Assembly: GCA_963753545.1 (NCBI GenBank)
Contig: CAVWCQ010000004.1
Coordinates: forward strand, 124,001 to 188,000
Length of the DNA stretch: 64,000 bases
DNA from: CAVWCQ01 sp963753545
Lineage (GTDB): Bacteria; Chloroflexota; Anaerolineae; Aggregatilineales; Aggregatilineaceae
Reading direction: 5' to 3'
Position numbers and translations under genes: made by a program. This document shows positions 37,504 through 50,348 of the stretch, one piece after another. Below the pieces are notes generated by a model that had not been told where the DNA came from, made no database searches, and saw nothing but the letters and a program-made list of their open reading frames with translations. Position 1 is the first letter of the stretch; every line of letters begins with the position of its first letter.

Positions 37504-37594
37504 TTTCTCTGCGCTCTCCGCGTTCTCCGCGGTGAAATTGTTTTTTCTTTTCTCTTGCTTTTCTTTGCGCCCTTTGCGGTGAACCTATCTTTTT
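37504..37594 (-). repeat. Family B GCAAAG repeats in tandem (B6, B7)
   Basis: Two copies in minus sense with TTCACCGCGGAGAACGCGGA- and GTTCACCGCAAAGGGCGCAAA-like starts. The nearer copy lies about ten bases past the stop of the hydrolase gene at 37598. Confidence 0.88.
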
Positions 37595-37597
37595 CTT

Positions 37598-38856
37598 CTA
37601 CCGCACGCGCCGTTCCCACGTTTCCTTGATCGCCAGCTTGGTCACGTCGGGGATTTCCAAAAAGTCCATGATCAGCCGCGTGAACTGGGAGATATTCTCC
37701 AACATCGGGAAGTGCCGCGTATCGTCCAGGCCCATAATATGGAACGTGCTGCGGCCTTCGCGCAGACTGTTTTGCATCTCGCCGTCCGGCTGCGGCAGGA
37801 ACGTATCTTTGGTCCCATACACCGCGACGGTCGGCATCGGCAGCGTCTGCAAATCGCGCAGCGTATCCACCGTGACAAAGGACTCGACGCTGAGCGCGAT
37901 AGACAGCTTATCTGCCTTGCTCACTTCGGCCTTTAATTTATCCTGGTCACTGCCCGCCGGAACATGCTTTTCGAGCAGCGCGATGGGGTCCAGCGACTGG
38001 ATGTAATCTTTCAGGGGGTTGGCGCGCTGCACTTCCCTTGCGTCGGGCATATAATCGACCTTCGGCATCTGCGGAACGTCCGCCAGCGGCTCTGGCAGTT
38101 TCGGCGCGGCGGGAACCATTTCGGTAGCAGGCTTATCCGTCGGCGGGACAGCCGCGTCGCGCGGTGACTTGGGCGTGTTGGCGGGTGGAACAGCGGCAGA
38201 TGGAACGTTGACAATGCCCGCTGCCGCGTTGGCTTCCCGGACACGGCGCTCTAACGCAGCCCGGACGCGCGCTTTCATCTCTTCCGATTTATACGGCATT
38301 GTCTCGGCTTCAGCCTGAATCTCGGCCTGAATGCTTTCAACCGTTTCGGCGGGTTTAACCGCTGAGGGATCGAACACACGGGTAATCGGCTGTGTCACCG
38401 GCTCGGCAGATTTGGGCGCTTCAATGACCAGCGGCTTGGGGATATCCAGCTTGGGGGCCGGATTAGCCGTCAGGGGGACGGGCGGGGCCAGCCGAAACAG
38501 CGGCGGTGAGACACCATCAGGCGCGGCACGCGATCAGGATGCTTCGCCGCATAACGCGCCACCACCGCGCGCCCAGGCTATGACCGATCAGCGCGGCTTT
38601 GGTGATGCCCATTTTTTCCATAAACTCATCCAGCAGCACACCTGCGAGTCGAAGTCATAGCGGCGCGATTTCCTTACCCGAATCCGCCAAATCCCCACAG
38701 ATCCAGGGCATAGGTGCGGTACTTCGAACTCAACTGCTGCATGGCTGGAACCCAATAGCGCCACGAGCCCAGCCAGCCATGAACGAGGATCACGGGCCGC
38801 CCGCGCCCTAGAACCTCATAATGAACCAGATCATTCTCAATCGTAATCGCGCTCAT
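37598..38856 (-). CDS. Alpha/beta hydrolase with long Pro/Ala-rich insertion (several frameshifts)
   Basis: N-terminus LVHYEVLGRGRPVILVHGWL carries the oxyanion HG motif; the nucleophile elbow GHSLG and preceding MEKMGITKAAL occur in another frame, and the last 266 residues in a third. At least three base errors lie between 38480 and 38690. A Pro/Ala/Lys-rich insertion of about 100 residues sits where the cap domain usually is. TVAVYGTKDTFLP and the DTRHFPM region hold the acid and His of the triad. It resembles the hydrolase at 55553-56373. Substrate unknown. Confidence 0.78.
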
Positions 38857-38952
38857 GCAGCCGATTCCAAAGCATTCAATACAGTCTTAATCAGGCAGTG
38901 TACCATGCCCGCGATCAGCGCCGGACAAGCGAGACTAACCTTCAATCCCAAA

Positions 38953-39320
38953 TTAACTTGACAGAATTTCGGCAACGCGCTGCATCAGATAATCGGGCGC
39001 GAACGGCTTCAGGATGTAGTCATACGCACCCGCCTCCATGCCCGATTTCCATTTCGGATTGCTGCCCCTTGGCCGACAAAAAGACCACCGGGATATTTTT
39101 GAGCGCTTCGATTTCTTTCAGGGCGCGGCAGGCTTCATAGCCCGTCATGCGCGGCATGCGCACGTCCATCAGAATCAGGTCGGGCTTAATTTCTGGGGGC
39201 TTTTTCAACGGCTTCTGCCCCGTTGCTGGTTTTGATCACTTCGTGACCCGCATATTTGAGTGTGAACTCAATCAAATCGCGGATGTCCCGTTCGTCTTCT
39301 GCAATGAGTATTTTTGCCAT
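38953..39320 (-). CDS. CheY-like response regulator (two frameshifts)
   Basis: About 120 residues, a lone receiver domain. ILIAEDERDIRDLIEFTLKY holds the acidic pair, LILMDVRMPRMTGYEAC the phospho-acceptor Asp, IPVVFLSAKG the conserved Ser/Thr position, and AYDYILKPF the Lys. Frame breaks near 39205 and 39048. It begins 14 bases after the giant kinase stops, so it is most likely that kinase's partner. Confidence 0.88.
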
Positions 39321-39334
39321 CTATGTCCCCAATT

Positions 39335-42300
39335 TTATGCGACAGCCCCTCTAGATGCGGCTTGGGGCGACTTGGACGGTAGTTCTACATAGAACGTTGT
39401 CCCCTTGCCGATTTCACTTTCAAACCAGATCGTGCCATGATGCAGTCTGCACATATTCTTTGACGATGGACAGTCCCAGGCCAGTGCCGGGGGTATCCAT
39501 CACCAATTCATGGACTTCATCCCCTCGGAAGAAGCGCTCGTAAATGCGATCTCCGAAATTCCCTGGGGATGCCGATTCCGGTATCCGCTACTGAGATCCT
39601 CACATTGTCCGTCTCAGCATTATACTCCGCCGTGAAGGTAATGGTTCCGTTCGGAGTGCGTATAGTTGAACGCATTATCGCCCAGGTTCGAGAAGATCTG
39701 CGCCACTTTATCGTAATCGCCCAAGATCGACAAGCGCTGATCTTCCGGCAGATTGAACGACAATATTCATCGGGACGCCGTTCATCTTCGGCCCGCCCGT
39801 GGAGTATGCATCAGCACGGCGTTGAGCACAGTCTTCCACATCGACAGCGCCGAATTTCAATTCGAGACGGCCCTGGTCAATGCGCGAGATATCGAGCAGG
39901 TCATTCACCAGGACGCTCAGCCGGTCCGCGTTTTGTTTGATCGTTTCCAGGAAGCGCTGCTGTTGCTCGCTGATCTCACCCGCCGCACCCAACAGGAGCA
40001 GGTCGGCGTACCCCTTGATCGAGGTCATGGGGGTGCGGAGTTCGTGCGAGACAGTCGCGACAAATCGCTCTTCAGGCGATCCACTTCAACGTCGCGCGTA
40101 ATGTCGCGGAAGATGGACACCGTTCCCAGGAATTGATCGCCCATGTGCACTGGCGAGAGGCGCACGCTGATCACGCGCCCATCATCCAATTCCAGCGGTC
40201 TTCGAGAAACTCACCGGGCGGTAATCGGTGGGGTTGTTCATCCAGCGTTATCGACGGTTTCAAACCAGCGCGACTGCCTGTGGCATACAGGCCCGACGAT
40301 AGGCGAGATCTGCTTGCCCAACACACGCTGCGATGGGCAGGCCCAGGATGCGCTCGGCGGTAGAGTTAAACACGATGACTTTGCCATCGCCATCCGCCAC
40401 CAGTCACACCGTCCGCCACAAATTCGCAGGATCGAGGTGCTCTTGGTCGCTTCGACCTGCTCCTGGCGCAGCATCGAGCCCAGACGCTCGGCCTGATCGC
40501 GGATCAGGCGAGTAGAGTTCGGCGTTGTTCATCGAGTTGGCGATCTGGTGCGCCGCCGCTGTGACCAGCCGCAGGTGATCCTCCGTGAAGGCAGTCGGCA
40601 TGATCACTGTAGAGCATGATCACGCCCAGCATATCATCATTGGCTTCGATCAGGGCGACCATCGCGGCGTAGGCATATCATCAGCTGCGCTCAAGCGCAG
40701 CCAGCGCGGATCGTCCTGCACATCGTCGAGAGATCAAATTCTGGTGCATCTGCATCGCCCAACCCGCCAGACCTTCGTTCATGTTCAGCGAACGCGGGCT
40801 GTCATACTTCAGGGCAGTTCCTGTCCGCCATAGTTGGCGCGGATAGTACAGGCGGTCTGTGATGGGATCAACGGCCAGGACGGGCCGTAGGTCGCGCCTA
40901 CCGACTGCGCCACCATTTCGAGCGCGCGTCTCAGCAGGCGTTCCATATCGAGGCTTGAGGCCAATTCGGTGGTGATCTGGTACAGCGTGCTGATGTGCTG
41001 CCGTTCCTGTTCGAGTTCGGCGGTACGTTCGCGCACGCGCTGTTCCAGTTCTTCCGCGAGTTGCAGCGTTTGCTGGAACAGACGGGCGCTCTGGATGGCG
41101 ACACCCAACTGCGAGCCCACCGTGTTCAGGATGCGCTGATCGTTCTGTCTGAACGCGCTGGAGTTGCGATCATCGCGCACGCCAGCACACCGACGACTTC
41201 TTCACCTGCGAACAGCGGCACGCCCAGGAAGCATGTGCGCTGCGGCACGCGCTGTCGATACCCAGGCTGCGCCGGACGCTGATCGAGCTGTCGCCAGCCA
41301 GCAGCAGGGGAGCCTGCCGTTTGATCAATCAGCGAGAATTCGTCTGCGTCCTACCGGATGCTGTCGCCATGTCGAGCGGCATATCGTTCGCCACTGCCAG
41401 CGGAAGCTGTCGATTTCATCCACCGCTGGATCGTAGAGCGCCACATAAATCGACGGCGGCTTCGGTCAGGTTGGGCAGTTGATCGGCTACGATATCGAGC
41501 AGCTGCCTCAGATTGTTGGCGGACGACAGCGCGGCGACATATCGTTGATGATATACAGTTCTTCGACGGTGCGCCGGGTTTCGGTTTGCAGGCGCGCATT
41601 TTCAATCGAGATTGCCGCCTGACTGGCGAGCGTGCGCGCCAGCCGGAGTATCTTCGGCCTTGAAGTAGCGGGTGCTCGTCCAGCGACTCGATTTCAACAA
41701 GCCCAATTGAAATGTCGTTGACGACCAGCGGGATCAGGATGCGGATGGAGACGTGATGGCGGTCCATCAGTTCCGCTTCCCCATCCGGCAGATCCGTATC
41801 TTCGGCGCGGACGATAACCAGTTCGCGCTCATTCAGCGCTTTTTCGCGCAGCGGATACAGCGAGCAGATTGAGCTGTCGCCCACCTGATCCGCCACAATG
41901 CTGTCGTCGCGTGCGCTGAGTATCGCCGCGCACTTCAGGCGGTTGATGACATCATCCCACATAAAGACAGTGCAGGCGTCGGCTTGCAGCGCCGTGAGCA
42001 TCTGGATGGTCACGCGGCGTACGACTTCGCCCAGATCGAGCGTGACTGCTGTCGCCTGGGCCAATTCAAACAGGGTTTCCAGTTCGCGAGCTGCGGATGG
42101 CTGCCTGCTCGAACAGCGAGGCATTCTGCACCGCGATAGCGGCTTGGCTGGCAATCGTCTGCGCCAGTTCGATCTGCGGTCCGCCGGGAACTGGCGTGTC
42201 TGTCCCAGCGAGTCCAGCCGCAGCACGCCGATCACGCTGCCGCCCACAACCAGCGGCATCATCAGGGAACTGTTGCACACGTCGTCATGGCGCATCAGCT

Positions 42301-45300
42301 TTTGCAGATCGGCCCACAGGTCGGTTCGTCCACGAAAGTTTTCAATCGGCCAACGGGATCAGACCGCGCTGCGGATGCGCTCAAAGGCTCCCGATGCGCG
42401 AGAGATCGTAACACGTTTTCCGGCGGCGCATCGCCGCGTGGATATTCCACAATGACGCGCCCCAACTGACTTTCAATCTCAATCTGGATCGCGGAGCCTT
42501 CCGGCAGATCCAGCGCAATCGCGCGTTTCACGCAGGGCGATCTCGAAGATATTCTCGATGTCGAGCGACTGGGCCAGGGCCAGCGAAACACGGTTGAGCA
42601 GGGCGAGACGCTGCGCCTGTTCGTTCAGGGCGGCAGCGCGAGCGCGCGTTTCCTGGAACATCTGGGCATTATCCAGCGCCACCGCAGCCTGGTTCGCAAA
42701 GGTGAGGGCTAACTGCTCGTGCAGGACGTTATAGAAGTTCGGTTCGCGTTTTTCCAGCGCCAGCACGCCGACCACGCGCCCCTTGCTGATCAGGGGAGCG
42801 CCCAGCCAGTTTTTATAGATGGCCGCCGTGCCATATGGGAAGCGAGGATCGCCCGCCGCCACGTCTACCGCATTAATCACCTTCGCCTGGGCTGCCATTT
42901 CGCGGAACAAGGGGCTGTAGGGGATTTCCACCTTCAGCCCGATCAGTTCCTTCGCATTGGGCGAGTCGACATCCTGGTAGCCGCGAGCCGCCACGATATT
43001 CAGTTCTTCGCGTTCCGGGGCACGCAGCCACAGCGACACGCCGTCGAAGGGGATCACGCGGCCTAACGCGTCCAGCACAAGGCTGATCAACTGGTTCGGG
43101 TCCAGCGTTGAGGTGATCTGGCTGGACACTTCGGACAGCGCCGCCAACTGAATGGCGCGGCTATTCCAGGTCGGCTTCAAGCGTGGCCCGTTCGGTCACG
43201 TCTTCGACCAGCAGCACGAGGCCGGTCACACGCTTGCGTTCCAGCATGGGGTAAACGTAATAGTTGCGGATCGATGTGCGCCCGGCAGCGTCTCGCCGTT
43301 CAACCTCATAGCTGATCTGCGGTTCGCCCGTCCCCAGTGCCACAATCATCGGTGTGCGGAGGAATTCGGCATAGTCGGGCCGGTACTCATACAGCGGCAA
43401 TCCAACGGCGGAGGCATCCCAGCCGTACCGTTCAACCATGAAGGAATTAACGCGGCGAACCTGCAGGTTGAGGTCGAGCACGACAATACCCTGCTGGATG
43501 GATTCAACCACCGCCTGGTTAAAGATCGTCAGGCCCAGGGTTTCGTTATAGAGCCGCGCCTTTTCCGTGGCGAGGGAAGCCTGGCTGGCAATCGTCTCCG
43601 CCAGCCCGATTTCGGCCTCAGTGAACTCGCGCCGCGTCAGCACGTCCAGGCCAATCGTGCCGACCACCCTGTCACCAACCAGCAGCGGAACAATCATCAG
43701 GGATCGTGTGCCGCGCGCCTTCAAATTCTCCCAGGCCGGTTCAAAGAGCGGATCATGCAGCACATCCGTTGAGGCCAGCGGGCTGCGTGTTTCGCGCACT
43801 CTTTCGATCGACAGGTTTCCTTCCAGGGGCAAGAGTAAATCAGGCGTTGGGTGATCAAACGGGTAGTCCAGCACCAGCCGGCCAATCTTCTCGTCTTCGA
43901 AGATGACCAACCCGCCAAAATCTACCCGCAGCACCTGGCTCAATTCGCTCAATACGATCCGGTAGATTTCCTGCAAGTCGAGCGTTTGCGCCAGCCGCGA
44001 CGCGACATGGTTCACCAGGGACAACCGCCGCGCCTGTGCGTCCAGTTCGGCAGCGCGCTGTTGGGTCTCCGTAAACAGGCGGGACTTTTCAATGGCGACA
44101 GCCGCCTGGTTCGCCGTGGTGGTGACCAGTTCGATCTCCGCGTCGCTGAAAGTGCGCGGCGTAGACGAGTCCAGGCCAATGGTGCCGATCACCTGATCGC
44201 CCATCAACACGGGCACGATCAGCATCGCCGTCGTATTCCGCGCCCGCTGCATTTCCCACATCGGCTCGGTGTTGGGATCGGCGTAGAGATCAGGAATGAT
44301 AAACGGCTTGCGCGTCGTCAGGATGTATTCGGCAACCGGGTTGCCAAGCAGCGGCACAGTCACGTTGGGAATAGGCGGGTCCAGGGGGTGCGTGCTCAGC
44401 ACCAGCCGCGCCATGTTATCGCCCTCGATCAGCATCAGGCCGCCCGATTGTAAATTCAAAGCGGCTTGCATTTCGCTGATGATGATACGATACACTTCTT
44501 CGGGGTCGAGGGTTTGGGCCAGCCGCCCCGAAACGCGGTTGATCACTGCCAGCCGCTGTGCCTGTTCGTCCAGTTCAATCGCGCGGCGCTCGGCTTCTTG
44601 CAGCAGGTGCGCTTTTTCCAGAGCAACGGAGACCTGGCTGGCAATCGTCTCAGCGATTTCGACTTCGGCTTCGGTAAAGGCGCGGCGCTTGGTAAAGTCC
44701 ATGCCGACGGTGCCAATCACCCGATCAGACACGATCAGCGGCACAGACAGCAGAGATATGGTCCCTCGCCCGCGCAGAATGTCCCAGTTAGGCTCAAAGC
44801 GCCGATCCGAGAGGACATCCTCGGAAACAATCGGCTTGCGCGTCTCACGCTCATAATCAATCGACGGGTTGTTTTCCAGGTGGATGGTGATATCCTGGCC
44901 CTCGTCAGCGGCATTCGTGCTGAATACCACTCGCCCCGTCTTTTCATCTTCAAAGTTGATCAGCGATCCAAACGACGCGCCCAACACCGCCTGTAGTTCG
45001 CGCACGGCAATCGCATAAATTTCATCAGGGGCAAGCGCATGCGCCAGTTGCGTCGAGATGCGGTTGATCAGGCCCAGCCGCCGCGCCTGTGAGTCCAGTT
45101 CGGCGGCGCGCTGTTCGGCTTCTTCAAACAGGCGGGCGTTCTCGATGGCGATGGCGGCCTGCACCGCGAAGGCAGCGGCCTGTTCCACGTCCAGATCGTC
45201 AAAGCGCTGGCCCGGTTGAGCCTTGACCAGCATCAGAGCGCCCAGCACGCGATCTTCACGGAGCAGCGGCACGCCCAGCACGGCTTGCAGCGATTGCAGT

Positions 45301-48300
45301 TCAGCCAGCGGGACAATATGCATCCGATCCCCGCGCGACTGCAAATCGTTGATATACATGGGCTGGCGCAAGTTGACGACGCGCGCCGCCAGCATTTCCA
45401 CATCCGACAGCGGCGCGGACATGCCGAAGAAGGCTTCCTGGGCGGGACCACTGGCCGCGATGCCGATCAGATCGGAGCCTACCAGCAGCCATGCGTAGGT
45501 GCCTTCTACGCCGAGGATCGGCAGACTTTCATCGCAGATCGTCCGCAGTACGCTTCCCAGGTCGAAGATCTGGTTAAGGGACTGCGATACACGTTGCAGC
45601 GCCGCCGAGAACTGTTCACGGTCACGGGCCTGTTGGAAGAGCCGCGCATTGTCCAACGCCACCGCCGACAGGTTCGCCAGACGCTGCGTCAGGTCCAGGT
45701 TTTCCTGGAAGCCAAAGGCGTTTTCCAGTTCGCTGCCCAGGTGCAGCACGCCAATCGGCTGTCCACCGGCAATCATGGGGACCAGCATTGTCGTGCGTTC
45801 GCCGTCTTCGTACCACGCTTGGAGATCACTGTGGGCCTTGCGGATCGCTTCTTCGCTGTGCAGGTGGAACAGCCGCCCCGCTGTCTCGCCAAAAATGCGG
45901 CCCATGTACGTTCCCTGGAACGCCATCGGAACGACCGGGCAGCACCTGCACCGAGGTATCAAGCGCGATCTCGGCTTCGATCAGCCTGAACTGCGCCATG
46001 CCTTCGTCGGCCAGACCCACGCACATCCGCGTGAACGGGATCATCTGCTGCAAACCGCGCCCAATCGCCTCAATGATGCCTTCCGCGCTGAGCGAACTGG
46101 AAACCGCCTCCATCATTTCATTGAGGCGTTGTTCCTGTTCGGCGGCACGTACCGTTTCCAGATAGAGACGGGTCGTTTCGATGGCGGCGGCAGCCTGTGA
46201 CGCGAACAATTCGAACGGCTGGAGCGACGACGGCGTGGGAACGCGCCCATCCACCGGGTCTTCCATTTCGATGATGCCGATGATGCGCTTCTGGTCCTGC
46301 CCCACCAGCGGCAGGCAGAACACATCCTGGGGATGCCACACATCATTCGGCACTGATGGCGGATTGGCGGGCTGTCCACCCATGAGATGCTCAACTACCC
46401 AGGGGTGGTTGTAACGCAGGTAAAAACCCGCGCCGAGTTTCAGTTCGTGGAACGCGAGGTCATTGATCCAGGCGCGCCATGTTTTGCCGGGCAGCACCTC
46501 GTCGGACAGGCTGATCGATTCTTCGGGCGTATACCCGGCGTGGATCAGGGCCGTGGGTTCCAGGTGTTCGTCACGCAGGGTGATGACGACACGCCCCCAC
46601 CCGGCTTTGTAAATGCCATCGGCAACAACCTGCAACCGGGACGGCACATCCGTTGCCCGCTGAATTTCACTCGTCACGAGGTGCAGTTGGGCGAGGCGGT
46701 CACGTTCGCGGCGAGTCGCCTCTGCTTCCTGCTGAATACGCTCGATCAGGCGGTAGTTCTCAATACTGAATGCGGCCTGATTTGCGAAGATTTCCAGCGC
46801 TTCGACGGTCGCCAGATCAGGGCGGCGGCCCGAACGCGGCTCGTCCACGCTGATCAAACCAAGCACCTGTCCGCCCGTTCCATAAAGCGGAACCAGCAGC
46901 AGGTCCTGCGGGTCCCAGGCACGCGGGCTGGTTCCCATCCGTTCCTGGATCACCTGATAAACGGGCAGCCCCTGACGCAGGGCCTCGGATCCTTCGGCGG
47001 GCAGGAAGTAGCTGTTGCTCACCCGGTAGACATCCTGCATCAGGTTCAGCGCCTGATCCAGCGGCGGCGCGACCTTTTGCATCTCCTGGAAAACAGCAAT
47101 GGGCAGTCCGGCCTGAGCCGTGCGGCGCATCACGCGGTCGCGCGTATCCACGAGGCTGACCAGCACTACGTTATAGCCGACCGTTTCCTGCACGCTGTGT
47201 GCCACTTCTTCCAGCATTTCCGGCAGATTGGCACCCTGGCGGAACATCTCGCCCAGTTCGAAGATGCGGCCCATTCGTTCGGCACGGACGCGTAACTGCT
47301 GGTTGGCGACAAGTTGTTCCTGGTAGCGGCGGGCGTTGCTGATGGCAATCGCCGCCTGGTCGGTGAGAGCGACCACAAAGTCAATGACGCGTTGGTCAAA
47401 CGCGCCCGGATTATCGCTGTAGAGATGGATCAGGCCAACGGGCTGTTCGCCAAAACTGATTGGCACGGCCAGCGCCGAACGCGCCGTCTCCGGAATCGGT
47501 TTGTACTCGCTTGTGGCGTAATCGGAGATCATCACCACATCGTTGCGGGTTACAACCATCAACTCGACAGGGGCCAGAATGGCGATTGAGCGCGTCTCGC
47601 CAAATCGCTGCCCGATCTCCGGCGTATCCGAATTGTCCCAGTCCTCAGGTTCTGACAGCAGCACGATGCTGGCAGCGGACGCCTCGGTGGAACGCAGCGC
47701 TTCCTGGCGGATCACATCCAGGATGCGGTCGAGGTCAATCGTCTGGCTGAGTTCGTGGCTGACACGGCCCAGCGCGCCCAGTTCTTGCAGGCGGCTGCGC
47801 AGGTCCTGGTCGGTGGCCTGATAGAGGCGGCTGCGCTCGATCATGGCTGCGACCTGCGTGGCAATCGACATCATCAGCATCATGTCGGTGTCCGTGTACA
47901 GTTCGCCGCCTTCTTTGTTGGCAATCGTCAGTTCACCGATGCTGCGTTCGCCCACGACCAGCGGAGCCTGGATCGTTGTGCGCAGCTTGAAGCGATCAAA
48001 CATGGGCCGGTACTGTGGCAGCACGCGCTTATCGTCGCGCAGGCTGTTGCTCATGAATGGCCGCCGCGAAATGAGCACGCTCTGCTCAAAACCGGGCGCA
48101 TACGCATCAATAATAATCGCTTTATTGAGCTTGCTGCCCCACACATAACCGGGCTGGATCACCAGTTCGCCGGTTTCTTCATCGACCAGGGCAATGATCA
48201 CTGCTTCGGATTGCAGCAGGTTGGCAATGGCAACAATCACCTGCTCGACCATATCGCCCATCGGGGCCGACTGTGAGGCAATCTCGGTAATGGCGCGCAG

Positions 48301-50289
48301 CCCTTCGGCTTCGTGAGCACGGCGCTGCATTTCCCGGTAGAGCCGCGCGTTTTCGATGAGCATCGCGGCCTGTCCGGCGAAGATCGCCATCACCCGCGCA
48401 TCGTCTTCGCTAAAGTCGTCTCCGCTCAGCTTGTTGGATGCCTGGAGAATGCCCAACCGCGTCCCGCCGACAACCAATGTCGCGATCAATGTCTGGCGAA
48501 TTCCGGCCACCTGCGCCAGCCGTGCCAGGTCCGTATCGCTCACCAGCGGATCGTGGCGCACGTCATTGCTGAACCACGTATCGCGCTCCTGCCACAGTTC
48601 CGCGACAACCCCACCGGGGGGTGAGGGAAGCTGGTAAAAATTGATGCTCTCTTCGTCGTCCATCCCGTAAAATGGACGCTGGCTGATCAGACCGCGCACG
48701 CGGGCATCATAGAGCAGCACGCCGCACATCTGGACCTGCATCAGCCCGGCAATGCGGGACGTGATTTGCCCGTACAGTTCGGCGGGGTTGTGCAGCGCGC
48801 TCAGGGCCTGCCCGATTTGCTGCAAGCCGCCCAGTTCGCGCGTGCGGAGCTGTTCCTCGATGTAGAGCCGCGAATTTTCGACAACGACGGCTGCCTGCGA
48901 CGCGAACGAGAACAGCATGCGCAGGTCTTCTTCCTGGAATCCCTGCCCGCCGTGCCGGTTGGCGACCATCAGCAGCCCGATGCGCCGCCCCGCGATGATC
49001 ATCGGGATGAGCGCCAGAGAATTGATCGTGATGGCGCTGGTAATATCGTCCAGGCCCATCGTCCGCAGCACGGGCGCGTCGGGATCATTCGTGCCCCACC
49101 ACGGCTTATTCCAGATCGCGTACAGTTCGGACTCAGGCGCGATTGCCAGCCTGTAATTGCGCACCAGCGAATTGGGCACGCCGTAAAAGGGCGTCTGGCT
49201 GTGGAAAATCTGGTCGTCGCTGTCATAGAGCAGCACGCCGCACAATTCCATGCCAATGAGGCGGGCGATGCGCTCGGTCAACTGTCCAAACAACTCGGCA
49301 GGATCGCTGAGTTGGCTCATCGCCTCCGCGATCTGCTGCATGCCCGACAGTTCGGCAACGTGCGATTTCTGGTCCCGGTAGAGGATCGCGGCTTCGAGCG
49401 CGGCAGCAACCTGGCCCGATACCGTTTGCAGCAAAGCCACGTCCCGCTGGCTGAAGGCGTTGCGGATGTGGCCGATCAGTTCAAGCGTGCCGATGAAGCG
49501 ATCGGCGATCACCAGGGGCACGCCTATATAACTTTGGAAGTCGCGCCGGAAGCGCTTGGGGAAAACGTCGGTGCGGGAGCCGATATCACCGATCAGCAGC
49601 GGCTGGCGATACATGGCGATCCAGCCTGTATACCCCTCCCCTACCTGATAGATAATCTCTTCGCCATCCGTCTCGGTCAGGTTGCGCAGCGGGCGCAGGG
49701 TTTGCGTGTCGGCATTCCACAGCGTCACTTCGGCATTATCGAAACTGATCGACTGCCCGACGCTGCGCAGAATGGTCTCGATAGTGGTGTCCAGGTCCAG
49801 GCCCGAGCCAACCGCATGGCTGATATCCGTCATGATGGCGACGGCGCGCAGGGGATCGAACTCGGTATAACTCTGCAATGCAGCCGCCGTCAGTTCGCGC
49901 ATGACTACAACCATGCGCCGGCCTTCGGCACCGGGTACGGGGTGCGATACGGCCTCGATACGCCGCCCGCCCAACCGGAACGAGCCGTGTCCACCGTCAG
50001 CAAACAGGTCGTACAGGGTATCGGCTGGTTGGACCATCTGCGACATCAGGGACAGGCTCGGCGTCCCGCCGTTCATGCCAAACCACTGGCGGGCGAGACC
50101 GTTTGCATACACGATTCGCCCACGCCCTTCAGCGACGACAATCGCTTCGTCGCTCTCCATCAGGTTTACCGGCACAACCGGGCGGGCTTCAACCGGCTCG
50201 CTGCTCATCCCGCGTCCGGTTTGGCGGACCAGGGCGTAGAGCCAGGCAAAGAAGATCAAGCCCGTAATGACTAAATAGATTTCAACCAT
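39335..50289 (-). CDS. Giant multi-GAF/PAS histidine kinase (many frameshifts in the 3' part)
   Basis: An almost 11 kb gene, about 3,650 residues. It starts at ATG 50289 with one membrane helix (EIYLVITGLIFFAWLYALV), then a PAS domain and about twelve consecutive GAF domains (to about 43550), a second PAS domain, about five more GAF domains, a probable third PAS near 40100-40450, then HisKA with SHELRTPMTSIKGY and an ATPase domain with N-box IFSNLGDNAFNYT, ADTGIGIP and GTGLGLSIVKEY. Each GAF ends in an IENARLYQE-type helix followed by a coiled linker. The frame is intact from 50289 to about 45940 and nearly so to 42500; below that at least eight shifts occur. Domain order is continuous across every break, so I treat it as one gene. 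Confidence 0.85.
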
Positions 50290-50348
50290 CGGCGTTCACC
50301 ACACCTACAAGCCGAAATTCCATTCCCGGCTCTTGGACGATATAACGA

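Noticed and set aside
37504..37594. Tandem repeats read as a CRISPR array
   Set aside because: Units are short, degenerate and without spacers of regular length; the same sequence is dispersed through the window.
48766..50274. Plus-strand frame of 502 codons
   Set aside because: Antisense shadow of the GAF array, which has clear repeated domains on the other strand.
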